From NCBI GenBank assembly GCA_900708905.1, contig CAADRB010000040.1:1147039-1211038 (forward strand): a DNA stretch of 64,000 nt. The letters are read 5' to 3'. Made by a program: the position numbers and the translations under genes. How positions within the stretch are numbered: the first letter of the stretch is position 1; each line of letters begins with the position of its first letter. The notes beneath the pieces are model-generated. The model made no database searches, was not told the origin of the DNA, and saw only the letters and a list, made by a program, of their open reading frames with translations. This document shows, piece after piece, positions 13,701 to 28,791 of the stretch. Source of the DNA: Hymenolepis diminuta (taxonomy: Eukaryota; Platyhelminthes; Cestoda; Cyclophyllidea; Hymenolepididae).

Positions 13701-16700
13701 ACTTTAATGGGATGTAAAACAAACCATTATTCATTTTCGTCCACTGAAGAAGTCAATGGAATATTTTGGTAAATATCGTCAATTTATTGTTTAAATGGCT
13801 CTTTTCAGTTAACCTTATCGTTGTTTAAGTTATTAGGTATATATTTCTAAATTTTAATTTATATGAGTCTGCCTTTTGATAAACTGTATAAAATAGGTGT
13901 TACCATACTGTCGCCGTATAGCCGAGTCATTATTAATTCATTAAAGATTAATAAATAAACCACATTTTAAAAATGTGAATTGAATTACATATTAAAATTT
14001 AACCTTCCTACGCTTAAAGTGATTGAGTAAAACTTTAACTCTTTCAGAGGAGCAAAATATAGGAGGAAGTTAAAACTTATTGCTCGGAATGTTCTGTAAA
14101 GTGGTTAATTTAAATATGAAAAATCTTATACGTACATATAATTAACATTATTAATAGTTCATATAAAAACCAACTGATAAACAATAATAAAATGCCAATA
14201 ATTTATACCAATAGTCATATGCTGCAACGATTTTAAACAATTGAATTCATTTGTTCCATCATTTGTGTTGCATTACAAAAATATTTGTTAGCAAACTTTC
14301 CCGTTTCTTCGGTTTAGTTAATGAAAAAGTTTTTTTCTAAATTTGAATCTTTTATCTAAATTATGTAAAGAATTTTTTCTCATTTTCTGCATACTCTATT
14401 CATGAAATATTTAAGAATTAACTAGACCTTAATAATGAATAAAAATAAATTACTATTTTTTAAAACAAATTTTTTTATACAAGTAACGAAAAATAAGAAC
14501 ATTTCGGTTACTGAAAAAACAAACCTTTTTAGTTTGTCAGGACTAACGTATAAACTTCGAAGTGCATAAATTGGTTTGAATAATATTTTTAATGTAAGTG
14601 TAAATTTGCAGATTTTCAAAAACTTACCTATCTTTAGCAGCATTTCCAAGTTCGTTTTTTACCGAAGAGAAGCGTAAAAATTTCGAATTGCAGAAGATTA
14701 GAAAACGGGATTATTCTGGCTCCGATCTCAAAATAAGGTGGCATTTTGTCAGGATTCAGCATGCGTACCTTTCAAGGCTTAATAAAATTAAATCAGTAAT
14801 ATTGTTAGCTTTAAAAATTTTTGATAATTTGTTTCCAACTTATTCATTTTCATGACAATAATAGCGGCTAAGGACAATTTCTACAATGAGCTGGTACATA
14901 TCAATTAGTGTCTCTGTAGCACTATAAATACCAGTAGGCCACTAGCTAAAATTTTAGCTCAGTCAGTTTTAATGTATTCTTCAAAAATAAGACAAATCAA
15001 AATTCAAGTTCAAAGTGATAGATTATGGAATCGCCAATGGAATCGCCTGCATCTACTTTAAATTTTATCCACTCGTCAACCGAGCCATCTCAAAAATCTC
15101 AAGAAATGAAGTTATAAGATTAAAGAGACCCTAAAATCAAGTGGGGATCTGTATAAATCTATATAAGTAATTTTTTCTCTTCCCTCCATTGTAGGAATCT
15201 TATCTTTCATGACATACTGATTAAAATGACCTTATATTTTAGAAATCTTGTTTAAATTTACTGACCTAAGTCACTCGTCTACTCATTCTTATTAATCACG
15301 GTCAAAGATCGTCTCCAGGGAGAAATTTTAACTGTCTGACGTCTTAAGCTATTATAATACCTCACTTCCGGTAGGTTGTCCAAAATCATTAAAAACTAGT
15401 TTCAAAACTGGTTCTGTGTTGTCATGCAGCGGTTAAATAAACTTTTAATTCCTGTTGATAGTATCTAGGTTATTTAACTGCAAATCTGACCATTTAACAA
15501 TAAATCAAGTTAGTATCTTGTTAAGGAAAAAGATCATTAAGGCGTTTCAATTCTTTGAATTACTTATTTGACGCAAAATCAAATTAAAATTTTTCTAAAT
15601 TTTAAATTTAAATTGATGTCAAATTAGAATAATGATAGAGTTAGGTAAAACTTGCTTTATTTTAGATATTGTATTGAATTTTAATTGAGAAATCACTAGG
15701 ATTCAAATAATGTTTTTGAATTAAATTTGAGGAATTTCTTTCAACTTCAAGGTTAACGCGCGTATTTTTTATGGACTATATCACAGTTGCTAAGATACTC
15801 AGCAATTAAAAAAGCAATTAACGATACTTAAACAAAATAGCAATCATAAAATCTTTCAAAAAGTGAAGTATTATAGATGCCTGGGAAATTTAATTCACCT
15901 AAACTCTCGAATCACAATTCTCAGTACCTTATTTTTGAAGTAAAAGTGTATTTTACGTTATTTTATTTATTACAGAATGTAATAATTAAGATTTTAGGTA
16001 TACACTAAAACAAAACTTAAACAATTATTATAATGTTTCTACTTAGACAAGAATTGAAATTGGATCATATTTAGAGCAGGCGAGTATGGCAGCACTGAAA
16101 ATTCGGGTAAGGATAACAAGCAAGTTTGCTTTCATACTCCTTTAATTAATTTATTCTAGTGGACTCACATTCATGTTTGCACTTCCATTCTTTTGAATCA
16201 TAATGTAGCTTCTGAAGTGGAATTTATTTTTCGTTTATTTTATTTGACATTTTTTCCTACTATTAATAAAGTCCAAAGATAAATAAAAAATAAATTTACT
16301 ATTCATTCACTTTTACTTGAAAGTTATTTGTTTATTCTTTCTCACTTAAATTGCAAGTGAAATGACAACCAATAAAAAATGTTCGCTTTTGTTTTTCCAG
16401 ACGAAAAATAAAAATGCAAGTTTAAGAAGTACTTAAATTGTTGTCGTGCATTTTCACTTTCTTCTCCTTCTTAATTAAAATTTTTGTTCTTTCAAAACAG
16501 GGGTGCTGAGTTTGGAAAATAACTGTCGCACTCGTCCTTTTCTGCCCAAGTACCGTAAAATGCATTTAAGTTTAGGAAAACACGCAAAATATTTAGGTGT
16601 CATTTTAAATTAACGAATGATTTATGTAAAAATTATATTCTAATAAGTTTTCTTATACTAAAATATAAGGAGACCTGTAAGCAAATCAAATAGTTTAATA

Positions 16701-19700
16701 CTCATTCGGTATTCTTATGAATGGATGACATTACATTTGATGATGCCATATTTAAACTAAAAATTTGTCTGATATAGTTAGTCAATTTAAACAAGAAGGT
16801 GAATCTGTTTGCCAAGAGGAGGAAAAGGCAATTTTGGGCTATTCGGTGTTAAAATCACAAATTTTACAAAGCTTTAGTTGTGGCAGGGACTTCCTAACAT
16901 TTGAAAGCTACATTTATTGATATTAAGAGGCTGTTTGGTTGGAATTTATCTCTCGACATAAATGAGTATAAGTTGTGAAATTGAATTTTAAGCTCTAAAA
17001 ATCATAAAAACACCAAAATATGACAGTTTGGAGAGGCAAAAATGAGCGTGTGCACATAGCAAACCGACTGAGCAAGTATAAAACAATTGGCAAATTAGCA
17101 AAGCCACTGAAGGCTTCAAAGAAAACTATTTTGACTGAAATTCAAAATAGACTCGAATGAACAGAATATATCTGCTTTTTGATGTCTCTGACTGTTATTA
17201 TCTACCATTTCCGGTTATTAGCATGATAAGAATAGCCATTAATTTAAATAATGTTACCCTGAAGTCTGACTTGAGATTTTAAAATAATCAGAAGGTTAAG
17301 AAATTTAGCCTATCGATGTTTTGACACTCTGGCGCTCTATACGGAAATATATGGACGGTAAAGTTATTTTTTTCATTCCCTTCATTGTAATGTGGTGTAA
17401 AACGTTCTCTTTGAAATTCATAAATGAAATAGTAGCTTTAGGACTAATAACAAATTCTCCTACTCAATATTGTATGACATCGTAAGCATAAAAGGCACAA
17501 ATTGGTCATTTGAATTCATAGAAGAAGAACAATGGGAATAAATAATTTATGAAATAAAACTGATAATGAAATACCTTTTCTCACTGCGGCTATTTAACAG
17601 TACTTTCTCTTTTGCTACCTAAATGACACGGTATATGTATATTATATTAGATAAATACATATAAATGGGTTGTTTTCATGAGATTAGAAGTCCACTTAGA
17701 CTGAAATTTTATTTATTTATTTATTTATTTTAAATTTATTATAAACTTAATATTTTAAACTCACTATAAGCACTTCTTTATGATGTCATCTACCAAAGAC
17801 TAAAGATATATGAATGAATGCTCTTAAGTTTACCTGCATTTATGACTAAATAATTTCAAAATTACAGATTAGAATGAGTAAATTGGTTTCAAATTGAATA
17901 ATTGAATTTAAACCACTTACATTATTTCTTTAACGCTTATCACCGCAAATTGGAGCAACCGCCTTGATTCTAATTAGCCATCCAGATCTGAAGCTATAAA
18001 ATGGAAAACGAGATTGATTGAAGTAATCGGAGATGAGAAATCAGACCATCTGCTTCTTTATTTACATTAACGGAGTTAGGAAACAACTGAGTATAAGAAT
18101 ACATGGACAAATCACCAAAGAGATACACTCAATTCGATTGGTGATAACATCAAATCTCTTGAGTATTGGTATTGAACACTATATGCACCTGTTTTCTTCC
18201 CATCATCCCTGATAAGTCAACTACAAATTATGTAAATCCCATACCCGCAGACTAACTACGCTGTGTCTTGCATCATCGTATTACTTCGGAAATGTGCATT
18301 CCTGAAATCCTCAACTGGAATGACTTATTATGTTTGACATATATTCATTTCACATATAATGAAGAATAAACTGGCACGAATAGATAAACATTTCATTATT
18401 AATTGATGTAGATTATAAATGAGCTCAGACAGATCAGATATTTATCGATGAATTTTAATTCTGTCTTGTGGATAAATTTTAACTTGTTCCACTTCTTAAA
18501 TGAGAACTGAGATCATCCTTGGTTTATTGACCAAATTATCAGTAATATATGCAGTTTTTACTTAAAGTGCTAGATGATTTTTCAATCATTGATGCCTTCC
18601 GGTAGTGATTGATATCTTGAAGTAGAATTGGACTTTCTTATCAATAGATGTAATTGGAATACTGTTGTGGTTCTTAGAAGCTTTATTGCATAGGTATTAG
18701 GTATCATTAGGAATTTACTGAAATCTTATTTGTCATTGCTTTTAATTATATGTTTGACACTTCTACTGACAAATTAAAGTCAATGTTTTATTAAAAAATT
18801 ATCCATTGACTTACTTGCTTTACAATGCTTTAATTTTGGGATCTTCATGTTAAAAAGAATCTCATGAACCCTATCGCAAAATATCAGATTGAACGCTTAA
18901 GATTCATAGTTTGTACAATTGTCGGTAATAGATTAAGCAGATAATTGTATGCTCAAAGGTACTCTATAATAAATTTGCCATAAACTTAAATGCTACACTC
19001 TCCACTGTCCCTCTTTGGGGAACTTAGATGGGGAAAATCAAATAGGTAATTGCGTTTAAATATTTCACATAGTAAGTGTCTTTTAATCTAACCTGAAACA
19101 CACACTATATTCTTAGACATTTCAAGAAGATGAGGGGGTTTTGGACGAAGCGCGATGGGCGGTAAAAGCATTTTTCATTGGTAATTAAGTGTGCAACCTT
19201 CTAATAAATGTTAATTCGAACCATTTGGCCCAGTTGTAAATGTTTTCGGTACTCTGACATTGCAGCCCGCGTCAATGCTATTTTTGGAAATTGTTTTAAT
19301 TTGTTTCTGAACGCCAGATAGTGACTTACCGTTTTCACTTTAAAAAAATTTCTATAATTAAGATTTATTTTTGTTATGTTTCTTGTTGTCAATTTTCCTG
19401 AGTTAAATTGGTGAAAATGGAATACGCAGAAAAATTGCGTTTGTTTGAAGTTGTTCATCTTTAAGTCACATCTATAAGTCTAATACGGCCGAATGTAGTG
19501 GGAATAATCTACTTACGATACACATAATCATAACTTAACAAAGACTTACCATTTTATTAAGAAATTACAACTTTAATATAACTTGGATTAAAATGATTTA
19601 TTTTTTTATATAATTAATCAGTGAGACACTGAGGTAGTTAATTTAGCAGTGTGGAGACCTCACTTACTAATATGCTAGGGGTATCAAAAAATACTTGATT

Positions 19701-22700
19701 TTGTTCTCTAAGGAATCACAAATCTTTTCTAATTGCTTTGATACCAAAAGAAACCTAAGTTAGCAGATGATGGAACCAGTCACACCCTCCTATAAATGAA
19801 CGCAAAAAGCTATTTTTATTTTAAAATAATCTGAAATTAATTTTATTCAGTATAAAAGCACTTGGAAGAAAAGATTTGATTTATTGTTCACTCAGTCTCT
19901 CAGGTGAAATTCATCAGGTTGTTAAAGTCTTCAAATTAACCTGACCTGACCTAATCTATAATCTTGGGCTAACAATTCTAATTAACGCATGATCTGCATT
20001 CCCACTAATGAGGTCTGGTAGGAAAAACATTGTTTATCTTTCCACGTAAAAAAGGCAAACTGAGAGTGAAAAATGAGTTCATGAAATTATAGAAAAGGAA
20101 TGTGTCCCAGGATTTTAGGCTTTTGAGAAGAACCTATATGAACTCTGGAATATATAGACTATCGGAATTTTGCTAGGGCCAAGATGTAGAGAAGGCACAA
20201 TAGCATCGAGCAAAGTCCATTAGGAAGAACCAGAAAATGGAAGAGCAACTGTGCTTTCCAACACTGACAACCTCTTTGAGTGGCAAGCATCCTCTCCTTC
20301 GTCCACGGTTCACTAATTTAGCATTTTATTCTTGACTCTTCAGTTGATCCCCATATAATTTGACTATTTGCTAATGCTGATGAATTTTACTAACTCCCCA
20401 AATACAATCTCCTTTTTTATTTAACACAACAGACAAATGCATTTTCTCTCCCGTTTTTATATTTGACGAATTGGAATCGGTGTTTGAGTGGCTCTATGGT
20501 AGACTTTCAGCCATCCTAGATTTCACTGTTTATAGCTTAATGCTGGTGAAAAGCAACAGGAAGCGTTAAACGTTTATCGTGACCATGTCCAATTTAGGGG
20601 AGAGAACTAGCTTAGAGTTAAATTGCCTAGGTTTGCAGTGTCTAGGTAATCTAGTCCCCTCCAATCTATTACGAATCGATTAAAAGATGGCAGAATTGTG
20701 AGGAGTAAGGTAAATAGGAAAATAGTGGATAAGCCTATAGATTTGGTCTGTTGATTGGGTATCAGATCTCTAAATAGAAAGGTGGTGTTGTATACCTTTC
20801 GAAAGAACCCAATCATTCAAGGAGGGTTCTACAGTTATTCTGGGTTCACATTATCTCAGGTCACATTTTCTGTAAACAGAGGATGATTAAACATCTACTT
20901 AAGTGTCAAATGCGGAAGTACATCGGCTACCTTAAAACCAGATACATCGAACTCATAAAGGGGATAAAAAATGAAAAATCTAGTTGTATCACTGTGGATT
21001 TTCTGCAGTATATTTCCTTTCGACCGACTTGCCTCACGGAACTTATATTTAATTAACTGCACTAATTCCCAATCCCAGAACATTTCGACCATAATAGTCA
21101 GTCACTATCTGCCGATCTGAAATAAATTAAAATTATTTTTAATGTAAATGTTTCAGTGTAGAAGGAACTTAGAAGCAAAATTATTCGAATAAAAATTTAA
21201 CAGAATCTTATTAACTTAACTGGGTAAAAATTTCATTATTGTTTAGATGCTTCCAGGAGATTTTCTCACTTTATTCTCATCCCCTCTTTTCTTGAGATAT
21301 TAGAGACCATCGAAATTAGTTAGAAGGTATGTGAGTTATAGTTTAACTGGATCTGATTTTCTCAAGGACGAACATTAAAATTCATGAGCTTTATCTCCTA
21401 TTATACAAAGTAACACTTTCTTTTATACAAATTTACCCCATTAACTAATTATTGAAACAGTTAGGAATAAAAATTCTCCGGGATTCCTTATCTGCCGAAT
21501 TGAATTAAGGTGTATTTAATCCCGAAAGTATAATTACTGAACTCAGGCTTGGATACTATATGCAGCAGACACTAAGAGCGAAGTGAACCTGCTTGAATGA
21601 AGATTTATTATATGAATTTGGACTTAACTGTGCACAAAAATTCTCATGCTATGATAATGTTCTGCTGAAATTAAAATATCAAAATTCCTGCTTTATCCCC
21701 AGCTTCTTTTTTATACAGTTGGACACCATAAAGTTTAGTTGGAACTTAGTTCGAAAGAGTCGTGTGAACTAGAGTACTGCATTCAATCCCTACGGGGTGA
21801 AATTTTCCATGTTTTTGACAGCAGAATAAAAGCTATGTTTGGAATAAGTTCAATTTTAAAATTAGATGGTGGTAAGAACGTGAGACATTATAAACTGTCA
21901 TTCTTCATTAAGCTTGGATCACCTAGATTTAAAAGGAGTGAACTCCATCAAGTTTTTCAATACAGGAAATTAATAAAATTTAATTTAGTTGTCTCACGTC
22001 TTTAATACTCAGAACATGAAAGTTGTTTTATATCCTGTAAGATTATTATGTTTTTCTAACCTTTATTGCACTCATTGCTAACCGATTCCAGTTGCATTCG
22101 CAAATTGAAGAACTGTAGAATTTTTGCTTTTATACTAAAATATGATCCCTATAATTTTGGAACAAGGGTAAGCTCTTCTTGCGGAGACAATCGATTAGCG
22201 TTCCCTATTACTAATTAAGATGTCTATAGCATTAAATAGCCAATCTACTTAACTACTAGTCACAATATATATACGCATATACAGCAAACATCAGAATGCT
22301 TCCGTTTAGCAAGTACAATGGGAGCTTGTTAACCATGTACTGTTATTTACATAGCACACTATATCTGAGACGAAATCATAAAATATTATGAAATCCAGTC
22401 TTTCTGTATGGAAAAGCTGTCTATACGATAAAATAACCCCAATCCAATTTAAAATTGAGCATGCATGCAACCCGGTGATGCTAGAGGTCAGATGATGTAG
22501 AATTTTCCTGATTATTTCACAAGCATTTCTATTGATCGTTCCCTCTGATTCTAACATGCTTATATTTCTTTCTGTAGCTGTTAATTGTGAAGCTCGTCAT
22601 AAATGCCATTCGAGACTGAGGTTAGCTGATTAGATCATTAAAACTGCCCGAGTAAAATGATGGACACTGGAATGTGAACGTTTTCCAGTTAGAGAGACAC

Positions 22701-25700
22701 CTCTCAGTTTGATAGATAGGAGTTTCATTACTCTTGAAAAGTTTATTAGCTTTTGCACCCGTGAGCAAAGGCTCCGAGTGTGCAAGTTAAATAATAGGTT
22801 ATAACAGCACTTATCAATGAATCTGATGTCTTTAATCTTGCGGAAAACTATAATCTCCCAATTCAGTGCATTTCAGGTCAGTAACCTTTTTCTTGCCCAC
22901 AATTCCTACAAATTATGCCGTTTTCTGTTTTTTATACGCCGTTTTGTACAAAGCACATCCCTCGATGATTTCCTTCAAGATATCTGACATCTGTATCTTG
23001 CGTTTTAATCTGCTGTTTTAACACTTTTCGGCTAACTCGTTGCCACTCTGCAATTTTTTTCTCATAAAAAGCATCTTTGCCTCCCTCCTATCTAGTAGCA
23101 GTGGAGTTTTTAACGGTGTGAAAGACGATAACTTAAATAGTTTTCTCTGCCCTACATCGATACCCTTTAACCCAGTACCCCTCCTGCAACAGATGTCAAT
23201 CAATACCTGTCGATCAGAAGCGATAAGGTCTCCTCATCAGCACTCACGTTTGGTCTAGGTTTGCACAGAAATACCTACACAGATGTCAGTCATCATGCAG
23301 AGACATCGACGATAAGTCAGGACTAACAACTCATTAAGAAAAGTCTGTATATAAACCTGATTTGTTTATCATTGACTTGGATGATGACTTTTCCCACCAC
23401 ATTTGAACTGATAAAATAATAAAAGTGACTTGAAACATTTCCTTTTTATGACCCCGATTCACATCATAGCACTATACCAAAAATTTTATCCAATCAACTT
23501 AATTTTGAGCCGATTAAGGATAAAGCTAACAACCTATAAAGCTTCGAAATCCCTTATCTGCCGAACAAAAATAAAAGGAAGCGAATTTATTTGAATAAAT
23601 ATTTACCATTAGACGGTGGATTTTAATTTTGTGGATATTCTCAAGAGCGTTATAATTCAAGATCTCATAAAGATGGAAAATAACTAAAGACCGTTCCAGG
23701 TTCGCGTTGGCTTTAAGCCAAAGCAAAATTATTTCAGCATATAAGTTATTTCGTGTTAATTCCGGTTTCATGAAAATTCTCATTTCAAATCCTAGAATAT
23801 ATTTTCACCGATTTTTTTTCTCACTGACCGTGTAGGTCAAATTGTCATCCACGTTCAAGGCATAGTAATTTCGCAAATATCTGCATTTTCCACTTTAGGA
23901 TACTGTTGTCTTCTTATTTTAAAATATCAGTTAGTATCCTAAAATGATATTTTCCTTTTACAAAATGTTTTGTTTTTAATAACAATCCGTATTGAGCAAA
24001 TGATTTCTGTATGTATATTTTTCTTTGTACACTGCACGGATATATTGCACATGACACTGAAATATGTCCATCTAACCAGCAAGTGGGTTTACATAAAAAT
24101 TAAAAGGGAAATATACAAAAATACTAACAATAAATTATCAGTTACTTTTTAACTCATTTAATCATGTTTAAAGCAGTTTTAAACACACACTTAAATAAAT
24201 GGGATATATGAATATAATTCCTGGTATTCACACATTATCGTCCAGGCACTTACAGATAGGAATATAAAAATGGAGCCATTGGATTTTTCAGAATAGAAAA
24301 ATTAAAAAAGAGATAGATACTTATGGTAAAGAGTTCTAGCGAGGGCTACCATGTTAAATTTATCTCAGCTGGACTTTTGTCTACAAGAGTAAATTAAGAT
24401 GTTTGATTGACCACTTGTATTGGTTCCTTAATCATCAAATTAATTGAAATTTTCTCCGATTAAATTCATACTCATAAATTATCTAGGAGAGCAACGAACT
24501 TGATCACGCCTAATCAAACTGGTCCTTGTTTCCAAGGCTCAACGCGAACTCCCAGCCGACAGATTCAGGCTGACTTTCCCAAGGTTCACAAGAAGTGACA
24601 TGGTTCCAAATTCTCAACTCATACATCGTAGTTCCTCTGTTCCCAAACATATCCGCTCTTAGCTCCGCACTCTCAAACAACCTCTCATCTCTCTGAGCTC
24701 CCTCTCTTTGAATTCACTGAAACTCCCCAATTAGTGGTCTCTCATCGCTGTCCTATTGTCACAGGAAAGATTGGTAGATTGATAAAATGGTTGATATTCT
24801 TTGTCGAACTGTTTTCTTTGTTCACATGCTTTCAGGAATTAATTATAATCTTCCTGCAGATAACCAGCTGAGTAATTACATTTTTTCAAAGGATAAAAAG
24901 GGGAATATATTTTTAAACAAAGCATGTTAGGACTCACGTTCTTAAAATTTTGTTTTAGAATGCAATAAGCTGATATTTTAAAGCACTGTCGAAAGACAGA
25001 CGAAAAATTCCAATTATCATTCCACATACCTTTGCGCTCAAATATCATGTGGAAAACATAATGCAAATTGGCAGTTACCAAATATATACTCATCAATGTT
25101 AATAATGTCAGTCTTTGCACAAAGAGACATTCAATAAACTAAGAGATTTCAATTCACGTGCAGTTATTATTGTAGAAACAAAAATATCACTGTTTCTAAT
25201 TAAGGAAAGACATCTAATTGCAAGTGGTTTCGCGGCCATCTTCTCTGCACATTATTTAATTGTAACCACCTTCTATTTAAAATAGAGTTTTCTTATTGGT
25301 ATGACATGGCTTTCTAATCTTACCTTTATTTACAAGGTGTCGATGAATCGGATTGTCTAAGTTGATGATTTCCTAATTACGCACACATTTCAGTTGCCAT
25401 CCATTTGCAATCTAAATTTTTTCTCGAATTCAGTAATTGCCTCTGAAGGGACTAGATTCTAGAATAAAACTTTTGTAATATCGCTTAGGCATTCATTCCT
25501 CTTTTGCTCTGAGTGCCTGGCATCAATCATCGAGCAGTGTTCTATGAAGCATTTAATCTGATATTATCCATACTACTGAACTCATTCAATGAATATCACA
25601 AATAACTTTGCCCGTAAATGCATCCGATTTTATGATCGGCAGAAGTCTTTCTTGTAAATGAAATTCTTTCATGAATCTGTAAATATATTAAGGAACTTTA

Positions 25701-28700
25701 AAAAAGTGTAAGCATATAATTTTAAACGAATACAAAACCTTTGGAGTAATAAATTAAGCCACCGTAGACTTTCAGTTATTGAAAATAATATGCGTGTTTA
25801 TAAATAGAGCATGTATTGTGCAAACATAGCTATACCTGAGAGGAAATAATTTACAGAAAGGATATGGAAATTTGGTCTATAGAGGTCAGAACTCTTAGTT
25901 CTTTATTCTTATATCGGAAGAATAATATCTTGCTGCATGCTAGAAGGTTTTTTGAAGAGGCTTGATTGAATTTGATTTGATTTGCAGTGCATTTACTGTT
26001 CCTGTCTTTTATAAGTCTTAAAATAACCTGAAAGTGAGCGCTGGAAGTCCCTGTTCATCTTTGCGCCTCAAGAATAGTGATCTCGTCAACAGTAAAAGAA
26101 TATTACTTTCTTTTTTTGTGAACGTTTACATACAGTTGGCAGCGTCACATTTAACTATTTTCACTCGAATTCCCCTGTTAATGTAGCTGATTATAGGTTT
26201 GAAAAATTTGATTATTGGCATGCTTTTGGAAATTACCAAAAACACAAAATTTTCCTTTTAATTTGGATCGGTTTGCTGCTGTCATGGATATTTGAGAAAA
26301 TACGTTAAGCTCATTTGGCTGTATTCATCAGCGAGATGCAGAATGTGTGACTTTGGAAGTCATGGATACCACTTAATGCTAATATCGGGCAGAAGCTTAA
26401 AATTATTATTTATTCGGATGAGAAGACCTCAGACCTGTCTATCTTGAACCGCTATTGCTGTTATTATTAATGTTAACTCTCTTCTGAACACGAAAGTGAG
26501 TTAATAAATTAGCAGAAATTAGACAAGTCTTGAGTTAATCAAAGCTGTTTGAGGTGCTGCTGAAACGTGGAGGAGTTTGAAGTGAAATCCGACGAATGAA
26601 GAAAACAGCTTAGATATTTTGGATCTGAAAATTAGTCTTTCTATGCTGCCGCCCTTTTAGCTTAGTACGATCGTCACCATACATCAAGTTGGAGAGGATG
26701 AAAGAGAGTGTAGAGTATGATTTATTGGAAAGAACCAGAAACCGAAAGAGGAGGGGAGAAAAGAAGGAAATTCAGATAGACTGGATAATGAAGATTGATG
26801 TTGAAAGAGGCAAACGGTCAGAGAATGGCACTATGGGAAGAAGGATAAAACATGTCTGCTATAACGTAACCAACTAGGAGTTCGGATAGTAATCTAGCAG
26901 AGCCAACAATCTAGAAAACTCGGTAATATAGCAACTTAACACAGAAGCTAATAACCCATGGCAGATAAGAAGGCACGTTATAGTCAACACGAGTGTATTA
27001 ACGAAACTCGCACTCAATCGGTATCGACTTAAACAAATACGAATAATGATCAAGTGTCAAGTGTATCGGTGGGGAAATAAAGAAAGAAAATACATTTTTG
27101 TTCATAGAAGAAATATTGGGAACGGGGGAAAATGATTATCATTTCTTGGGATAATAATTACCTACCGGTGTTTTATCGAGAAATGTGCAGAAATATTCTT
27201 TCCATTACTTAACTATTGCACATGCCTAAAGACAAGTTCGCATTGACTGAATACGCCAAAGGTGTTTTAAAAGGCTAAAATTACTTTGTCGCGACCTAGA
27301 TTTATGTCTTTCCTTAATCTCAGTGGTAAGGTTGTTCTAATGACAGAGGTCTTCACCAAAACTACGGTACACCGCTTCACTATACTATGGGTGACGAACG
27401 TGGACCGATTTTTTTAGGGAATGATGAGCTATGATTAAAAACTTCATTTAGGAACTTCCAACTATCTTCGTCGTTTTAAAACACTTTAGTCATCTGTTGA
27501 AAAGCCATTGTGTACGGTGTTTTGTCCCCTAACCATGAACATAACATATTTCACGGATAAATTCAGATATCGGTTATGATTTGGTTATTTTGCTATCGTT
27601 ATCTTGATTCTCTGGTAATGACATTGATTCAATCAGAATAACTAAAGAACGAATGTTATTCAACAGAGGAACTTGATCATTTTTTGATTTAGAAAAGAAA
27701 TAATCTAATCCGGCGGACGTTCATTCTGGATCACTTCACTCCCTTGACTCATTTTCTACGCGTAGACAAATTTTCGACTTTCTTTGTGGATTTTCTCCTC
27801 TGAGAACAACACTTAGAACAAAATTCGTTAAACCCCCATTTATGCGACCTTGGACGAAATTTGGCCATAGTGACCGGGCTTATAAACTGTCCATACTCAT
27901 AAAAGTTACAAAACACACTAACAAAGTCATGAAGTCCTAGTCGGAACTTTTACTTTCTCAGATGACGATCTCCGCCACATTCGCATCGACCCCTCCAGAC
28001 ATCAAATTTCTATACATGGAATAGTTTTTTTGGACAATACGGTTGTTTAAGCTTATCGTCATGCAAAGTTAGCAATTTTTAATTACTCACAAACAAATGC
28101 ATAGAATCATAATCAACAGATTTAATCATTTTATCTCTTAAGAGCATAACTTAGTTCGATCAAAGTAAGATGATAGCAAATAACCCAGCTTGTAATGGTA
28201 TATTCACTGAGAATTGAAGTTCTCGTTAAAGTATCCACATAACTTTGGAAATCTGAACAGCAACTTGACGATGGTTTTTCTTAACATCCGTTCAGTTCTG
28301 AAAGAAAAATAAAAAACTATAACTAGTTAGTGTAAACAAAACTGATAAATATGACAATGTGCACAAATAAGTACCATAATTAAAGCTATTCATTACAGTA
28401 TAGTCCTACAAAAACTGGCCCTACTTAAATACATGAAACTTTCCATTCGAATAAACTGCAATATGAATAAAACATATTATAATGTATAATATATGCAAAA
28501 CAGCAATAATTCGTTTAAAAATACACAAAATGGACAGCTAAAAGCGATAGTTTTCTTTGTAATAAACACACTGCTTGCCTATGAAATATTCTCAAAAAGA
28601 AATTTAATGTAAGCATTTTTGGTGATTTAAATAAAGTTGTTCATCATTTGATTAAAGATTCTATCACTTTTAATATATTTTTGTGCATTTTAAAGTTGCA

Positions 28701-28790
28701 TTCAAGCTTTACATTTAATAAATCCTCAATCAGATGATTTGATAACGTCAGCTAAGCTCAGTAATTTGCGCTCTCTTCGAAAATAGTGCA
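7740..28790. other. 21-kb gene-free AT-rich region upstream of GAK
   Basis: No exon with homology to a known protein was recognised on either strand. Open frames reach at most about 93 codons (24,839-25,120, minus) and none shows a recognisable domain or consistent codon pattern. Slightly GC-richer islands occur near 11.6-11.7, 24.5-24.75 and 27.7-28.0 kb and may be remnants of transposons, but I could not classify them. The last few hundred bases must contain the GAK promoter and 5' UTR, in which no specific element can be named. Confidence 0.55.
17706..17732. repeat. (ATTT)n microsatellite
   Basis: About six tandem ATTT units (TTTATTTATTTATTTATTT pattern) lie in AT-rich DNA. It is a simple-sequence repeat with no associated gene. 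Confidence 0.85.
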
Positions 28791-28791
28791 A

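Noticed and set aside
17020..17160. Short basic plus-strand frame thought to be transposase debris
   Set aside because: No transposase motif or inverted repeats could be identified around it.
20607..21092. Two minus-strand frames (69 and 65 codons) close together
   Set aside because: They have no motif, no obvious splice connection and a composition typical of AT-rich chance frames.
26650..26880. Lys/Arg/Glu-rich plus-strand frame
   Set aside because: It results from a purine-rich tract; no domain or splice context supports it.
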